A stretch of DNA of 64,000 bases from Methylococcales bacterium (GCA_026399095.1 JAPLRP010000076.1:22486-86485); one strand, 5' to 3'. Shown: positions 48,495 to 59,074, counted from the stretch's first letter. Notes: a model not told the origin generated them from the sequence alone. A program made the numbers and translations.

Positions 48495-49283
48495 TTATCT
48501 CATTTTAAGGGCACAGAAATCACGCATTGGTTCAGCAGATAAATCGCCTTGTTCAACAGCACGACTTGCCCACATATGCGCACGCACGTAGCTCTGTGTA
48601 ACACCTAACCCTTTGGCGTACATATGACTCAGATTATATTGTGCAGTTGGATCACCTTGTTCAGATGCTCGAAGATACCATTTAACTGCTTCATTGAAAT
48701 CTTGATTTACTCCCAGACCTTCTTCATATAAAGTACCCAACAATCCTTGTCCAGAGACATCACCTTGTTCAGCAGCTTTGAGATACCATTTAGCGGCTTC
48801 GACATGGTTTTGCTCTGTACCTTGTCCATTTGAATACAAATGCGCAAGATTATATTGAGCATCAACATGTCCTTGTTCAGCCGCTTTTTTATACCATTTA
48901 AAAGCTTCTATATAATCTTGCTTTTTACTTTCACCATAGGCGTAAATGTGACCTAAATTATATTGTGCGTTAGCATAATCTTGACTGGCTGCCAATTCAT
49001 ACCATTTGATGGCTTCTATTAGGTTTTGAGAGACGCCAAGTCCTTGGTCATACATCCAGCCGAGACTATTTTGCCCATAGGCATTGCCTTGTGCAGCAGC
49101 TTTTTTATACCAAATTAGCGCTTTTTCATAATTTTGAGGCTCACCTCTACCATAAAGAAAAATATCCCCTAATAGGCATTGTGCTGCCGAACTTCCTTGC
49201 TTGGCTTTATGAAAAGTACTTTTGTGAGAGCTGAATGTTGCAAAAGCTATAAGTAACTGCCGGATAGTCAGTATTTTTAACAT
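48495..49283 (-). CDS. Sel1-repeat protein
   Basis: 262 aa with six Sel1-like (TPR-related) repeats of about 36 residues (each with [AG]Q.[NS]LG.[MI]Y and KWY.KAAEQG) from about residue 32. The N-terminus has a weak hydrophobic stretch but no clear signal peptide. Such proteins scaffold protein contacts; the partner is unknown. Confidence 0.8.
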   Translation of the reverse strand: MLKILTIRQLLIAFATFSSHKSTFHKAKQGSSAAQCLLGDIFLYGRGEPQNYEKALIWYKKAAAQGNAYGQNSLGWMYDQGLGVSQNLIEAIKWYELAASQDYANAQYNLGHIYAYGESKKQDYIEAFKWYKKAAEQGHVDAQYNLAHLYSNGQGTEQNHVEAAKWYLKAAEQGDVSGQGLLGTLYEEGLGVNQDFNEAVKWYLRASEQGDPTAQYNLSHMYAKGLGVTQSYVRAHMWASRAVEQGDLSAEPMRDFCALKMR

Positions 49284-50030
49284 TTTTCTTCTTTGTGAGA
49301 CAATTTTTCACAAGACCATTTATTAAATCGATAATAAAAAAATATAACATCAATTTAAATAATGCGTTAAGGCAGTTAAACTGCGCTATCTTTTTAAGAT
49401 CATACTTTAGCTTTAGGTCATTGTGAATTATTATCTTTATAACTATAAATTTGAATTGATAATAACTAATTACATTGTAAAAACTTCTTTCAATCATATA
49501 ATTAAGTTTTTTAACCAGTTTTTTTAAAAATAATGTTAATTATAAAAAAGTAATTACTTTTCTTTGATATAAAGTTGATCCTTTAATTGATTTAGTGAAA
49601 CTAAATAATATCGACAATAAACTCAAATTTAACAACTAGTTAATTAAATTGATATTTATCTTCAATACAAAGTTTTAATTAGTTTTTTAACAAAACTACT
49701 GATTAAGAAATACATCATAAATGATGCTAATATTTCATCATTAAAATTATGTAGATTTTAAAACAAAAAAAGTAACCATTAAAAATATGAAGAAAAGCTA
49801 TCTTGATCATATCCACCAGTTGAGAGCACAGGCTGTACTATTGAATAAATCAAAAATTTGAACTTCGTTGATCATTCCAAATGATGGCATCTTTATAAAA
49901 ATAAATTATACTTAGCTAAAAATATGCCGATGGGAGTTGTTTACTTTACTTGGCATACCTCGGAATAAAAACCTTCGTATAGATCCCTTAAAAATAAAAA
50001 CTCTAAATTTAATACCGGATTAATCTATAT
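49284..50030. other. 747-bp AT-rich gap without a supported gene
   Basis: Very low GC, many TTAATT-type runs and only shadow ORFs. A small hairpin (AATGATG / CATCATT at 49720-49742) is seen. It may hold the Sel1 gene promoter (minus strand, near 49290-49400). Confidence 0.4.
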
Positions 50031-51098
50031 TTACAATCCCAAATCTAATAATTCAAGAAATCGATCCACATGATCAACCTCAGTTGCAAAACTGGTTACC
50101 AAGCGCAGTAATACTTCGTTATGATCTAAAAGATCAGGTATAGCTCGCGGAGGATTCCATTGATTAAAAACCGCACCTTTTCCCTGAATTTGTGCCGCTA
50201 TTGCTTTATCAACAACCGCAAACACCTCATTAGCTTCTGCATGCCAAGCTAATTTTGCTAGATTAGAATTAACGATTCCGTTTTGCAAGCGGTTAGCCAT
50301 AGCATTGGCATGACGGGCCATCACTAGCCAAAGATCATCCTGTAAATAAGCATCAAATTGAGCCGCAATAAATCGGCTTTTAGAAAGCAACTGCGCAGCA
50401 CGTTTTCTGATAAAGGGTAAGTCTTTTGATAATTTCGGATCCATAAATATCAACGCTTCAGCACACCAACAACCGTTTTTTGTTGCGCCAAAAGAAACGA
50501 TATCGACGCCCCGTTTCCAAGTCATTTCCGCTGGCGTTAACCCCTGTGCAACGAGAGCATTCGCAAACCTGGCTCCATCCATATGTAAGGGTAAACTATA
50601 TCCTTGTGCAATTTTTGAAATTACCCCAATTTCTTCAGGCCGATAAAGCGTACCAATTTCAGTTGCCTGGGTAATTGATATTGCCATTGGTTGACCCGCA
50701 TGAACAAAATTAGGCGGAAAACGCTCGATTTCAGCTTTAAGGTTGTCTGGATTAATTTTACCGTTGGCACCATCTACCGGTGCCAATCTTGCACCGTGAG
50801 TAAAAAACTCCGGCGCACCGCATTCATCTTCAAGCATATGCGCTTCGCGATGACAAAAAGAAACGCCACCAGGTCTATTAACAGCAGCCAGCGCCAAAGA
50901 ATTAGCCGCTGTCCCCGTGCTAACAAAATAAACAGCAACTTCTCGTTCGAATACTTCGTTAAATCGTTGCTCAATCTTACGATCAAGTGAACTTGCTCCA
51001 TAAGGCGCAGAAAATCCTGAAGCAACTTCAAACAATCGTTGCGAAATCAATGGGTGCGCACCCGTCCAATTATCAGATGCAAAGTTCATGGTTAGCAT
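50031..51098 (-). CDS. Low-specificity threonine aldolase-like PLP enzyme
   Basis: 355-aa fold-type I PLP enzyme of the beta-eliminating lyase/threonine aldolase family, cleaving L-threonine to glycine and acetaldehyde. The PLP lysine is in SFGATKNGCW; HMDGARFANAL is the conserved Asp-bearing segment; FVSTGTAANSLAL is the N-terminal phosphate-side motif. Met4 (51089) is an alternative start. Confidence 0.9.
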   Translation of the reverse strand: MLTMNFASDNWTGAHPLISQRLFEVASGFSAPYGASSLDRKIEQRFNEVFEREVAVYFVSTGTAANSLALAAVNRPGGVSFCHREAHMLEDECGAPEFFTHGARLAPVDGANGKINPDNLKAEIERFPPNFVHAGQPMAISITQATEIGTLYRPEEIGVISKIAQGYSLPLHMDGARFANALVAQGLTPAEMTWKRGVDIVSFGATKNGCWCAEALIFMDPKLSKDLPFIRKRAAQLLSKSRFIAAQFDAYLQDDLWLVMARHANAMANRLQNGIVNSNLAKLAWHAEANEVFAVVDKAIAAQIQGKGAVFNQWNPPRAIPDLLDHNEVLLRLVTSFATEVDHVDRFLELLDLGL

Positions 51099-51140
51099 AA
51101 GGAATATTCAGTTTAATAAAAGAAAGTACTTATAGTTTAC

Positions 51141-53840
51141 TCAGCTTTTATTGAGATTCAAATGCCATCGAAAAACCACCCACTTTCGTACCTCCTCCAA
51201 CAACAGCATTGCAATCGCACAGGGTAGCATGAACAACCAAACTGAAAACGCAATTGGCGCCGTACCGAAGATAGTATGACCCCAAGGCGTATAAACGATG
51301 GTTAAAATTATAGTAACTTCAGATGCTACGCCCCATAAAAGCAAATGGTTAGTGAAGTTGCCTGCGCCAAAAAGGCTGCGTTCAGGCTTTTTACAGAGAA
51401 ATACATTGAAGACTTGCATAAGAATAATCGCCCCAAGGCAAGCCGTTGTCGCTTGAAGATACACGGGGTCGTTGCTTGCTAATTGTTCTCCCCAAGACCA
51501 ATTGCTGCCCTGTAATACAAAAAAATAAGCCGCCATCGCAGCAGCAGCCTCCAGTAACCCCAAAAATAGATAGGCTCTTAAAAGCAAAGGCCAATTGAGT
51601 AATCTTTCTTTTCGTGGGCGGGGAGGCTTAAGCATAATCCCCGGGGCCGGAGGATCGGCACCTAATCCAAGAGCAGGCAACATGTCCGTACCTAGATCCA
51701 CCGCCAGAATTTGAATGATGGTTAAGGGCAAGGGTATTTTGAACAAAGCAAAAACGAGATAAGGTACAAGTTCAGGAATAGCCGAGGTGAGAATGTAGGT
51801 AAGAAACTTACGAATATTGTCGTAAACCGCCCTCCCTTCCTCGATGGCAGCGACAATGCTGGCAAAATTATCATCCAGCAAAATCATGTCGGCTGCTGCT
51901 TTGGCGACGTCGGTCCCAGTCACGCCCATGGCGATACCGATATCAGCCATTTTTAGCGCTGGAGCATCGTTAACACCGTCGCCGGTGACTGCAACTATAT
52001 GCTTTTTCTTTTGTAGAGCACTTACGATGCGCATTTTTTGATCCGCACCAACCCGAGCAAAAATAATGTCAGGTGCATCCAACGCTAAGCGTAATTGTAT
52101 TTCAGACAGCTTTCGCAATTTCTCACCGGTTATAATTAAAGGCGTATCCGATTGTATTTGTCCGATTTGCCGACCGATAGCAAGGGCGGTATGCGGATGA
52201 TCGCCCGTCACCATGATGACCTTGATGCCTGCATCACGGCATTTGCCAATAGCATCTCTAACTTCAGGTCTAGGAGGATCATCTAATCCAACCATTCCAC
52301 ACAAGGTCAGATTTCGTTCCAATTTTGCCCCATCATCATGATGACCAACGTCCAACTCCCTCCAAGCAAACGCCAACACCCGCAAACCATCGCGAGCCAT
52401 ATTTTCCAGCGTCAGTGTGTAAGCTTCAAGTATTTCCGTAGTCAAGGGCTTTATTTCTGCTCCCATTTGCACCCGATTGCACAACGGTAAAAGCATTTCC
52501 AACGCACCTTTACAATAAAGTATTGGCCCGCCGGGTGTCTGGTGTATTGTCGAAAGACGCTTGCGGTCAGTATCGAAAGGCACCTCATTGATTTTTGGAT
52601 AGGTTATATTTTCTCCCAGACAGGTCTTCGCCATTTGCACCAAAGCCACCTCCATAGGATCACCCAAAATCTGCATTTTGCCTGCAACTTGAGTCTCTTT
52701 AAGATTATGACAAAGCATCGCGTCCTCGAAAAATCGCTGGTAAATCCGTGCCAATTCATACTGTCGTCTTACCTCAGTGGGCGTTAGTATTTGACCATTC
52801 AAATACAGCGCACTCACTGACATCTTATTCTCGGTAAGAGTTCCCGTCTTGTCGGTGCAAATAACGGTTGCAGAGCCCAAAGTTTCCACTGATGGCAAGT
52901 GACGAATCAGCGCATTGCGCTTTGCCATGCGCTGGGTTGCCATTGCAAGCGCTAAGGTGAGCGCGGGCAATAATCCTTCTGGAACGAGGGCTACGATAAT
53001 ACCGATTGCGAAAATGAAATTCCCCCAAAACGACAGCCCCATAGCTTGACCAATGAAAAAAAATACCACACCAATTGAAAAAGCCAAGAGTGCGACGATA
53101 CGACTAAGTCGGGCGATTTCCTGTTGCAACGGGGAGGTCGCTGCTTTAGCTGTTTGCGTCAGATGAGCAATCTTACCAAATTCAGTATGCATGCCAGTGG
53201 CGAAAACTACTGCTCGCCCTTCCCCTGAGACAATAGACGTTCCAGCCAACAGGGTATTTCGGGCATGAAGCACCTCTTCTTCGTAACTCGGCTCTGCATC
53301 TCTAGCCTTAGGCATCGACTCACCGGTAACAGTAGCATTGTTGACCCGTAAAGAAAATGCTTCGAGTAAACGACAATCCGCCGGCACATTATCGCCTCCT
53401 TGTAACAAAATAACGTCCCCAGGCGCCAAGTCCGACGCGAGAATAAGCCCATTTTTACCATCGCGTAATGCCTTTACATACTGGGGTAACAATTTCTCCA
53501 AGGCAGTAATAGCGCGTTCGGCTCGGAACTGTTGCCAGAAAGAAAACAAACCGTTGATGACAATCACTCCGAGAATAGCGTAACCCAGCTTGTCCATACC
53601 ACTACCCGGCTCTCTGGACTCTGCGAAAAATGCCATCCCAGCAGCAAGCCAAAGAATCAGCGCGAAGAAATGGATAAACTCTTTGATTAAGACCAATCCA
53701 AATGGCACACCACGAACTTTATCAATCCTGTTAGGGCCATACTCGCTCAATCGTTGAATCGCTTCAGCCTGGGACAAACCATCGTGACTACTTTTTAGGC
53801 TAGTAAGCGCCTCGTCTTTTGTTAGTTGGTGAATTTTCAT
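51141..53840 (-). CDS. P2-type cation-transporting ATPase
   Basis: 899 aa. An N-terminal actuator part with TGES, the phosphorylation site DKTGT (near residue 330), the hinge TGDGVNDAPALK and about ten membrane helices are present. The helix-4 motif is VPEGLLPALTLALAMATQRMA, with PEGLL and RNALIR more like Na/K-type (P2C) than Ca-type pumps, though Ca or Mn transport is possible. The gene starts 361 bases from the divergent transglycosylase. Confidence 0.92.
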   Translation of the reverse strand: MKIHQLTKDEALTSLKSSHDGLSQAEAIQRLSEYGPNRIDKVRGVPFGLVLIKEFIHFFALILWLAAGMAFFAESREPGSGMDKLGYAILGVIVINGLFSFWQQFRAERAITALEKLLPQYVKALRDGKNGLILASDLAPGDVILLQGGDNVPADCRLLEAFSLRVNNATVTGESMPKARDAEPSYEEEVLHARNTLLAGTSIVSGEGRAVVFATGMHTEFGKIAHLTQTAKAATSPLQQEIARLSRIVALLAFSIGVVFFFIGQAMGLSFWGNFIFAIGIIVALVPEGLLPALTLALAMATQRMAKRNALIRHLPSVETLGSATVICTDKTGTLTENKMSVSALYLNGQILTPTEVRRQYELARIYQRFFEDAMLCHNLKETQVAGKMQILGDPMEVALVQMAKTCLGENITYPKINEVPFDTDRKRLSTIHQTPGGPILYCKGALEMLLPLCNRVQMGAEIKPLTTEILEAYTLTLENMARDGLRVLAFAWRELDVGHHDDGAKLERNLTLCGMVGLDDPPRPEVRDAIGKCRDAGIKVIMVTGDHPHTALAIGRQIGQIQSDTPLIITGEKLRKLSEIQLRLALDAPDIIFARVGADQKMRIVSALQKKKHIVAVTGDGVNDAPALKMADIGIAMGVTGTDVAKAAADMILLDDNFASIVAAIEEGRAVYDNIRKFLTYILTSAIPELVPYLVFALFKIPLPLTIIQILAVDLGTDMLPALGLGADPPAPGIMLKPPRPRKERLLNWPLLLRAYLFLGLLEAAAAMAAYFFVLQGSNWSWGEQLASNDPVYLQATTACLGAIILMQVFNVFLCKKPERSLFGAGNFTNHLLLWGVASEVTIILTIVYTPWGHTIFGTAPIAFSVWLFMLPCAIAMLLLEEVRKWVVFRWHLNLNKS

Positions 53841-54201
53841 CGATGATGTCCCCCCTTAGAAGGCGATCAGTGAGTTACCATTCGCAGTAGTACTAAGAGT
53901 TTAGCCGTCTATTGCTTGTTTGCCAAATTACTATAATTCGAAGCTTGACAGGTAATTACCTGATCATCAGGGTTAAAATCTGAGACTAGCTTAAAATAAG
54001 GGTTATAAAAAGTTTAAGACAAAAATGTACATTTAATCCATTTATAAACTCTATGCAAATAAATTAATAAATTCCATAGCGCTGTGAGGTACTTAGAGTT
54101 AAAATTTAAGTACTTAATTTGTTGAATTTTAGTATTTAAATTAATTAAAATTCGTATTAAGACAAACTCTATATCTATCAACTCTACTTAAATTAATTAA
54201 A
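53841..54201. promoter_or_regulatory. Divergent intergenic region with a 16-bp direct repeat
   Basis: AT-rich spacer between the P-type ATPase (minus) and the SLT lipoprotein (plus). TTAAATTAATTAAAAT occurs exactly twice, at 54136-54151 and 54188-54203; the second copy runs into the start codon. No clear promoter hexamers assigned. Confidence 0.4.
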
Positions 54202-55224
54202 ATGAATCGATTACTTATGCGAACCTTGCTTTTGCAAACAATATGTTTTTTATTGTATGCATGTAGTAGCAACACGCCTAAGGTTCAGCATGTAAAACCA
54301 ATCCCAAACCTAACTATAAGCCAACCAAGAACGCAACCAGTACTACCTCAAAAGTACTATAATTCAACTTACTATGGTGTTTTTCAAAAACCTGGCAAAC
54401 TTGATCCCGCCGTAGAATTCTGGTGTAAAACATATACTGTGTGGCGTCGATCCGAGGTAGCATTTCATGATGACCGCTATATGGACATCATCTACGAAGT
54501 TATGATATTGCCCGGCAATGTTGATGAAAGCCTAACCACCGAACAAAAGGAATTGGTTAAAAAACGCCGCGAATTTTGGAAAATTCAATTAGCAGCACTG
54601 GAAAGTAAATTGCGCTATAACGTGCAATTAAATACTGGCGATAAGCAATTAATCGCTAAACTTAAAAGCAATGGCAGACAACTTAACAGTGTATTGACTG
54701 GCGCTTCTGAGCGGGTACGTTCCCAACGAGGTACTCGTGAACGTTTTAAACACGGACTTGATATTAGTCGCCGCTACGATAGGCAATTTAGAAAAATATT
54801 CCACGATGCCGGTTTGCCGGAAGATTTAGCCCTCCTTCCGCATGTAGAATCTTCCTTCCAACCATCCGCTAAATCCTCCGCGGGGGCTGTAGGCATGTGG
54901 CAGTTTACTAAAGGTGCAGCAAAAACTTACATGCCTGCTGGTGACAGAATTGATCAACGTCTTGATCCATTTGTTTCTGCAACTGGCGCAGCACGGTATT
55001 TAAGTCACGCCTATCATAAATTAGGGGACTGGCCTAGTGCAATTACCTCTTATAACCACGGAATCGGCGGCATGAAACGAGCTCAAAATACCGTCGGACG
55101 TGATTTCGTCTCTATCGTTGATACCTATGATGGTCCTGCATTCGGCTTTGCCTCTCGTAACTATTACGCCCAATTTCTCGCAGTGTGCAAAATCACCAGT
55201 AATCCAAGACAGTATTTCCCGTAA
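54202..55224 (+). CDS. Lytic transglycosylase (SLT domain) lipoprotein
   Basis: 340 aa. Lipobox LLYAC (Cys21) predicts membrane anchoring. The SLT catalytic domain is C-terminal: HVESSFQPSAKSSAGAVGMWQF carries the catalytic Glu (in VESSF), and ITSYNHGIGG is the substrate-groove motif. MltD-like but without LysM repeats. It cleaves peptidoglycan to 1,6-anhydro products. Met6 (54217) is an alternative start. The ribosome binding site is poor and lies in a repeat. Confidence 0.9.
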   Translation: MNRLLMRTLLLQTICFLLYACSSNTPKVQHVKPIPNLTISQPRTQPVLPQKYYNSTYYGVFQKPGKLDPAVEFWCKTYTVWRRSEVAFHDDRYMDIIYEVMILPGNVDESLTTEQKELVKKRREFWKIQLAALESKLRYNVQLNTGDKQLIAKLKSNGRQLNSVLTGASERVRSQRGTRERFKHGLDISRRYDRQFRKIFHDAGLPEDLALLPHVESSFQPSAKSSAGAVGMWQFTKGAAKTYMPAGDRIDQRLDPFVSATGAARYLSHAYHKLGDWPSAITSYNHGIGGMKRAQNTVGRDFVSIVDTYDGPAFGFASRNYYAQFLAVCKITSNPRQYFP

Positions 55225-55744
55225 GGAGCATTGACAACAAGTTCATGCATCATGACCGACTACTTTACCGAGAATTGTATTCTCGGTAAACTTGAAATTA
55301 AGCAATCTTCCGCAAAAAACTTCAACTAAACAGGTTAAAAATAATTTGCAACGGGCACAACAAGCAAATACGGATAATGCTAATAATCAAATAGCAGCGA
55401 AGATGTTTATCGTATAACGTACTGTTAGTATTAACATTTTGGTATTTTTCCGCAAATTTAAGGTTTTCAGGCTATTTCCTATCATTCAGCTAATCAACTT
55501 TTCGAAGTAAGAATATAAACTATATTCTGTGGCCCAATAGCATTATGACGTCAATAAACAAGCGTCGTAATGCAAGCCATTTACCAACAAAACAATAAAG
55601 CCACACTTTCTTAATGTTAGTTCGTAAGTATTTATACGGATTGTATATTTATATTGAGGCTTTACAATTTCTTTAATGAATGAGATTCAAGCCTTGTTAT
55701 TTCAAACCACGCGCAAGTAAACTTATCTTTATGGGAAATAAGCC
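55225..55744 (+). other. 520-bp gap after the transglycosylase
   Basis: Contains the hairpin at 55264-55290. An open frame from about 55275 to 55418 with coding-like composition (LPQKTSTKQVKNNLQRAQQ) lacks a start; it may be a decayed C-terminal extension of the transglycosylase. Otherwise nothing recognised. Confidence 0.35.
55264..55290 (+). terminator. 11-bp hairpin after the transglycosylase gene
   Basis: TTTACCGAGAA and TTCTCGGTAAA pair perfectly around a 5-base loop, 39 bases after the stop codon. No T-run. Confidence 0.5.
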
Positions 55745-56902
55745 ATGAAACTAGCAAAGACATTACGAGACAAATATTTAAGTATCTACGTACTCACATT
55801 TTTTATTGCCACAGGCTTATATACATCAATCGTGTACGTGGATTATACAAAGTATCCCGATGTTAAAAGTGCCATCATATTTTATTTTTGCATGGCTTAT
55901 GTGTTTTTATCTGGGTATATCCTTTCAAAGCACTATTTTACGCAAAGTGCTAATAATATTACCCATAAAAAGGGACATCATCCCAGCGATATTGTTTCTT
56001 ATCAGGAGGTCAGAGAGTTGGTTCGCTATGCCGCTGAACACGGCATTGATAAAGATATATTACCAACAGAGGCTGTAGAATCAGGAACGATGCGCTTAAA
56101 TCCGGCGGTAAAAAGTTACGATAGAACCATTCTTTCAGAACTGACTCAGTTAATTACCCGATGGGAAGCAACTGAAGTAGCACATGAACAACTTACGATA
56201 AAAGAAATGTCTCAGGTTATATTACTATATACAAAGTTAAATCTTTTTACACCGGAACACATTACCGGAAAAACACTTTGTGATTCTCTTAAAGTTGACC
56301 AGGTTACGCAGCCGATTCGTCTGATTACTTGGTTAATTTTTTCTTTAATAGTGCTTAATGTGTTTTTCGATGGCTGGTTCCAAGATAGTCCTATACCGGA
56401 AAATGGAATCCTATATTACTTGTCTTTATTTCAACATTATATTTTGGAATATATTAGCCCTTATCTATGGGGAGCAATGGGATCATGTGTTTACTTGCTA
56501 AAAATCTTTTCCGATCTTGCAGAAAACAATCTGTTTAATGAAGACAAACTTCATGGGTGGAGTACTCGAATCACATTGGGTGCATTATTAGGTGGAGTTG
56601 TTCAATTTATTTATGACAAATCTGCGTTTAATAGTTCAGGCATCAATCTTGACGCAAACGCCATCGGCTTCTTGACAGGTATTAGTGTAAAAGTTGTTTA
56701 TGGCGCATTAGAAAAAACAGTTGAAAAATTATCCGGTTTAATGAATTTGGATTCGATTAAAAAAGTAAGTACTGATAACAATAAAATAAGACGCTATCTT
56801 AATGAAAAGACCTCTCTCCTTAGTGATAGCGAAAAAGATAAGAACAAAAGAATGGTAATTCAGGAGATAATTTTGGAATTAAATCAATTTGAAGGAAATT
56901 AA
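55745..56902 (+). CDS. Multi-pass membrane protein of unknown function
   Basis: 385 aa, not recognised. Two helices at the N-terminus (about 12-32 and 40-60), a soluble middle region (about 65-190), then about three helices (190-215, 238-262, 278-300) and a charged C-terminal tail that may be helical. It has a ribosome-binding-like GGGAAATAAGCC just upstream. It is followed 83 bases later by a second small membrane protein, and the pair may act together. Confidence 0.6.
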   Translation: MKLAKTLRDKYLSIYVLTFFIATGLYTSIVYVDYTKYPDVKSAIIFYFCMAYVFLSGYILSKHYFTQSANNITHKKGHHPSDIVSYQEVRELVRYAAEHGIDKDILPTEAVESGTMRLNPAVKSYDRTILSELTQLITRWEATEVAHEQLTIKEMSQVILLYTKLNLFTPEHITGKTLCDSLKVDQVTQPIRLITWLIFSLIVLNVFFDGWFQDSPIPENGILYYLSLFQHYILEYISPYLWGAMGSCVYLLKIFSDLAENNLFNEDKLHGWSTRITLGALLGGVVQFIYDKSAFNSSGINLDANAIGFLTGISVKVVYGALEKTVEKLSGLMNLDSIKKVSTDNNKIRRYLNEKTSLLSDSEKDKNKRMVIQEIILELNQFEGN

Positions 56903-56985
56903 GCTCGATTATACGTAACCAGCCTTATGCATTTATTTGGTATATGCACTTGCTGACAGCAGCCCAATATTATAGGATTTTTATT

Positions 56986-57429
56986 ATGATTAATTCAGAG
57001 GATAAAAAATCGCAAAGTGAGATATGGAAAGAATTGGAAGAGACTCTGGAAGACTCAAGTGAGTTTGCTAAAAACAATAATGAAAGCCGAATATTACAAA
57101 TTGAATTTAAAATACTGGAACATGAGTCGCATTTAAACTCTCTTATAAAACAACAAGAAAGTTTAACAAATGAGATTGGTAAATTAAATACAAATATTCA
57201 AAAACTTATGATTAAGACAAAGCCTTTAGCAAAAAATTGGTTATATTTGATTATCTTTTCAGTCATTGTAGTTGTCACGGGCTTTATTGTAGCTTATGGC
57301 TGGGCCGAAAAACCCACAGTGTCCATCACATATAATGTAGGAGATATCATCAGCGGCCTATTAGTTGGTATTTCGGCGGTTTTAGCTAGCATCTTTTATG
57401 TTCATAGCAAAGATTCGCGAGATCAATAA
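56986..57429 (+). CDS. Coiled-coil membrane protein of unknown function
   Basis: About 147 aa from the ATG at 56986 (AGGA 9 bases upstream; an earlier ATG at 56944 has none). The charged N-terminus leads into a heptad-like coiled coil (residues 35-75, ILEHESHLNSLIKQQ) and two C-terminal membrane helices (about 85-106 and 118-138). No family recognised. Same strand as the preceding membrane protein. Confidence 0.55.
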   Translation: MINSEDKKSQSEIWKELEETLEDSSEFAKNNNESRILQIEFKILEHESHLNSLIKQQESLTNEIGKLNTNIQKLMIKTKPLAKNWLYLIIFSVIVVVTGFIVAYGWAEKPTVSITYNVGDIISGLLVGISAVLASIFYVHSKDSRDQ

Positions 57430-57494
57430 AGCGTCAACGCACACTAACTTAACTAAATGTCGAATATTGGTGCTTGCTTGGCATTTCGACGAAT

Positions 57495-57526
57495 CAGTAC
57501 ATTACCCTAGTAAGGGTAATGTACTG
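57495..57526. terminator. Perfect 14-bp hairpin between convergent genes
   Basis: CAGTACATTACCCT and AGGGTAATGTACTG flank a 4-base loop. It lies between the convergent gene ends at 57429 and 57614 and may serve both. Confidence 0.6.
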
Positions 57527-57613
57527 GTTTCCTGAATTTGTCCAAGCAAAAATTTTCTCTGACAAATAACACCCCCCCGCTAAATTGAACATTAGAAATT
57601 TTGCATTGCATTA

Positions 57614-59074
57614 TTAATTAAAAATTCCTGCGCCCTGCGGGCAAACCTCTGGTCGAGGTAAACCAGCGGCTTCAGCATCCAATACCTTAATTAAACATTC
57701 ATACTGAGGTGTCGCCTGCATCAACTTGGGGCCAATATTTAGAAGCTTCCCGACCTGCTCCTCATTTAATTTAAAAGAAGTCGGCATATCCAGATAGTAA
57801 CGCTGATTCTCACCAGGAATTTGGTTGACAGCCTCAAAATTAATCTCAATCACATACGGGTCTATATCCGCTGCAAAAGATATCGGCTTAGGTGCTTGAG
57901 GACAATATTTAGTGAGTGCAGCCGCGTAGGCCTTATCATCCTTTTGAACTTGTACCCGAGCATAAAGTGCCTCACGCAGCTTGGATACGCTATCATAACT
58001 ATAATTATCCATTGCGATGGTGGCTGTTTTCTCTGACACCGTTAACAAGCCTGGTGGAACTTCATGTCGACTTAGTTGATCTTCACTCTGTGTGCGGGCA
58101 TTGACGACTATCAAAACCAATTGCTTTATGGTGCCTTGATTAATACGGGTACGGATAAAGCCACGATCAAAAGCATCCAGAATAGCTCTTGCTCCAATGT
58201 TATCAGACAAGCCACCATCCATCAGATGAATATAGCTATTTTCCTTGTCCAGATAGACGCTCAGATTTTTGGCAGCATTAAAACGATCGGTTATCCAATT
58301 CTTGGGCGTCAAGGCGTTTTTATACCACCAAGGTGCTGTGTAGCCTTGCGCTAATGGGTAATTTTTAAGGCTAATCGGCGTCAATAGATAAGGAAAAGCT
58401 GATGACGCCGCCACAGCTCTAGCGACAGGATAATTATCAAGACGGGAACCAAGCGCATCGAAGTAATCTTGGGTAAAATCAAAGCGGCGATCAGCCCCCA
58501 GATTGGTAGCATTAAGCATCACAAAAGGGCGCCCGTTCTTTTGTAACTGCTCAAAGTTAGCTGCATCAAAAATATCACTATCGTATAACTCTGCAGCCAA
58601 ATCAATACGACCGAAGTACGATGAGGCAAGTCTGGCCCAATTATAGGGGTTAAATAAACTATCGAACAACGCGCCCTCAATATCACGCTCAAGGAATTTG
58701 GTGCGGAAATCATCAAAGAGTTGTTCACGAAACAACCCATAATAGGCGGCAGTAAAAGAACCACCCGAAACTGAAGAAATGCAGTCTACTTCGTCCAAAA
58801 GGCGTGTCTCTCGACCATTAACGCGAATAACCTTTTTACGTAGTGCGTCCATGATACCGTAAGACAATGCTGCTGCACGCGTGCCGCCACCTGAGAACAT
58901 GAGGCAGACAAAAAGTGAATCACTATTCTTAGGTCCGGGACTTAGGGTATCAAACCGATAGCCTGATAATGAATCAAATTTCCGATTTTGCTCGTTGACC
59001 GTGTAATGAGAACAGCCGATGAGCAGGGAAACAAGCAACATAAGAGCAAACGTTCGCACGGCATTATTTTTCAT
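57614..59074 (-). CDS. Patatin-like phospholipase lipoprotein
   Basis: 486 aa with a lipobox (LLIGC, Cys21). The patatin oxyanion motif is SGGGTRAAAL, the nucleophile motif SVSGGS (Ser103) and the catalytic Asp motif DGGLSDN. It hydrolyses acyl lipids. As a lipoprotein it should act in the periplasm or at the outer membrane, unlike injected patatins. Its ATG overlaps the stop of the small upstream ORF (ATGA). Confidence 0.9.
   Translation of the reverse strand: MKNNAVRTFALMLLVSLLIGCSHYTVNEQNRKFDSLSGYRFDTLSPGPKNSDSLFVCLMFSGGGTRAAALSYGIMDALRKKVIRVNGRETRLLDEVDCISSVSGGSFTAAYYGLFREQLFDDFRTKFLERDIEGALFDSLFNPYNWARLASSYFGRIDLAAELYDSDIFDAANFEQLQKNGRPFVMLNATNLGADRRFDFTQDYFDALGSRLDNYPVARAVAASSAFPYLLTPISLKNYPLAQGYTAPWWYKNALTPKNWITDRFNAAKNLSVYLDKENSYIHLMDGGLSDNIGARAILDAFDRGFIRTRINQGTIKQLVLIVVNARTQSEDQLSRHEVPPGLLTVSEKTATIAMDNYSYDSVSKLREALYARVQVQKDDKAYAAALTKYCPQAPKPISFAADIDPYVIEINFEAVNQIPGENQRYYLDMPTSFKLNEEQVGKLLNIGPKLMQATPQYECLIKVLDAEAAGLPRPEVCPQGAGIFN

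Noticed and set aside
49207..49497. 96-codon minus-strand ORF upstream of the Sel1 gene
   Set aside because: Very AT-rich low-complexity translation, overlaps the Sel1 gene start in another frame.
55275..55418. Open frame after the transglycosylase
   Set aside because: No start codon or ribosome binding site; at best a decayed tail.
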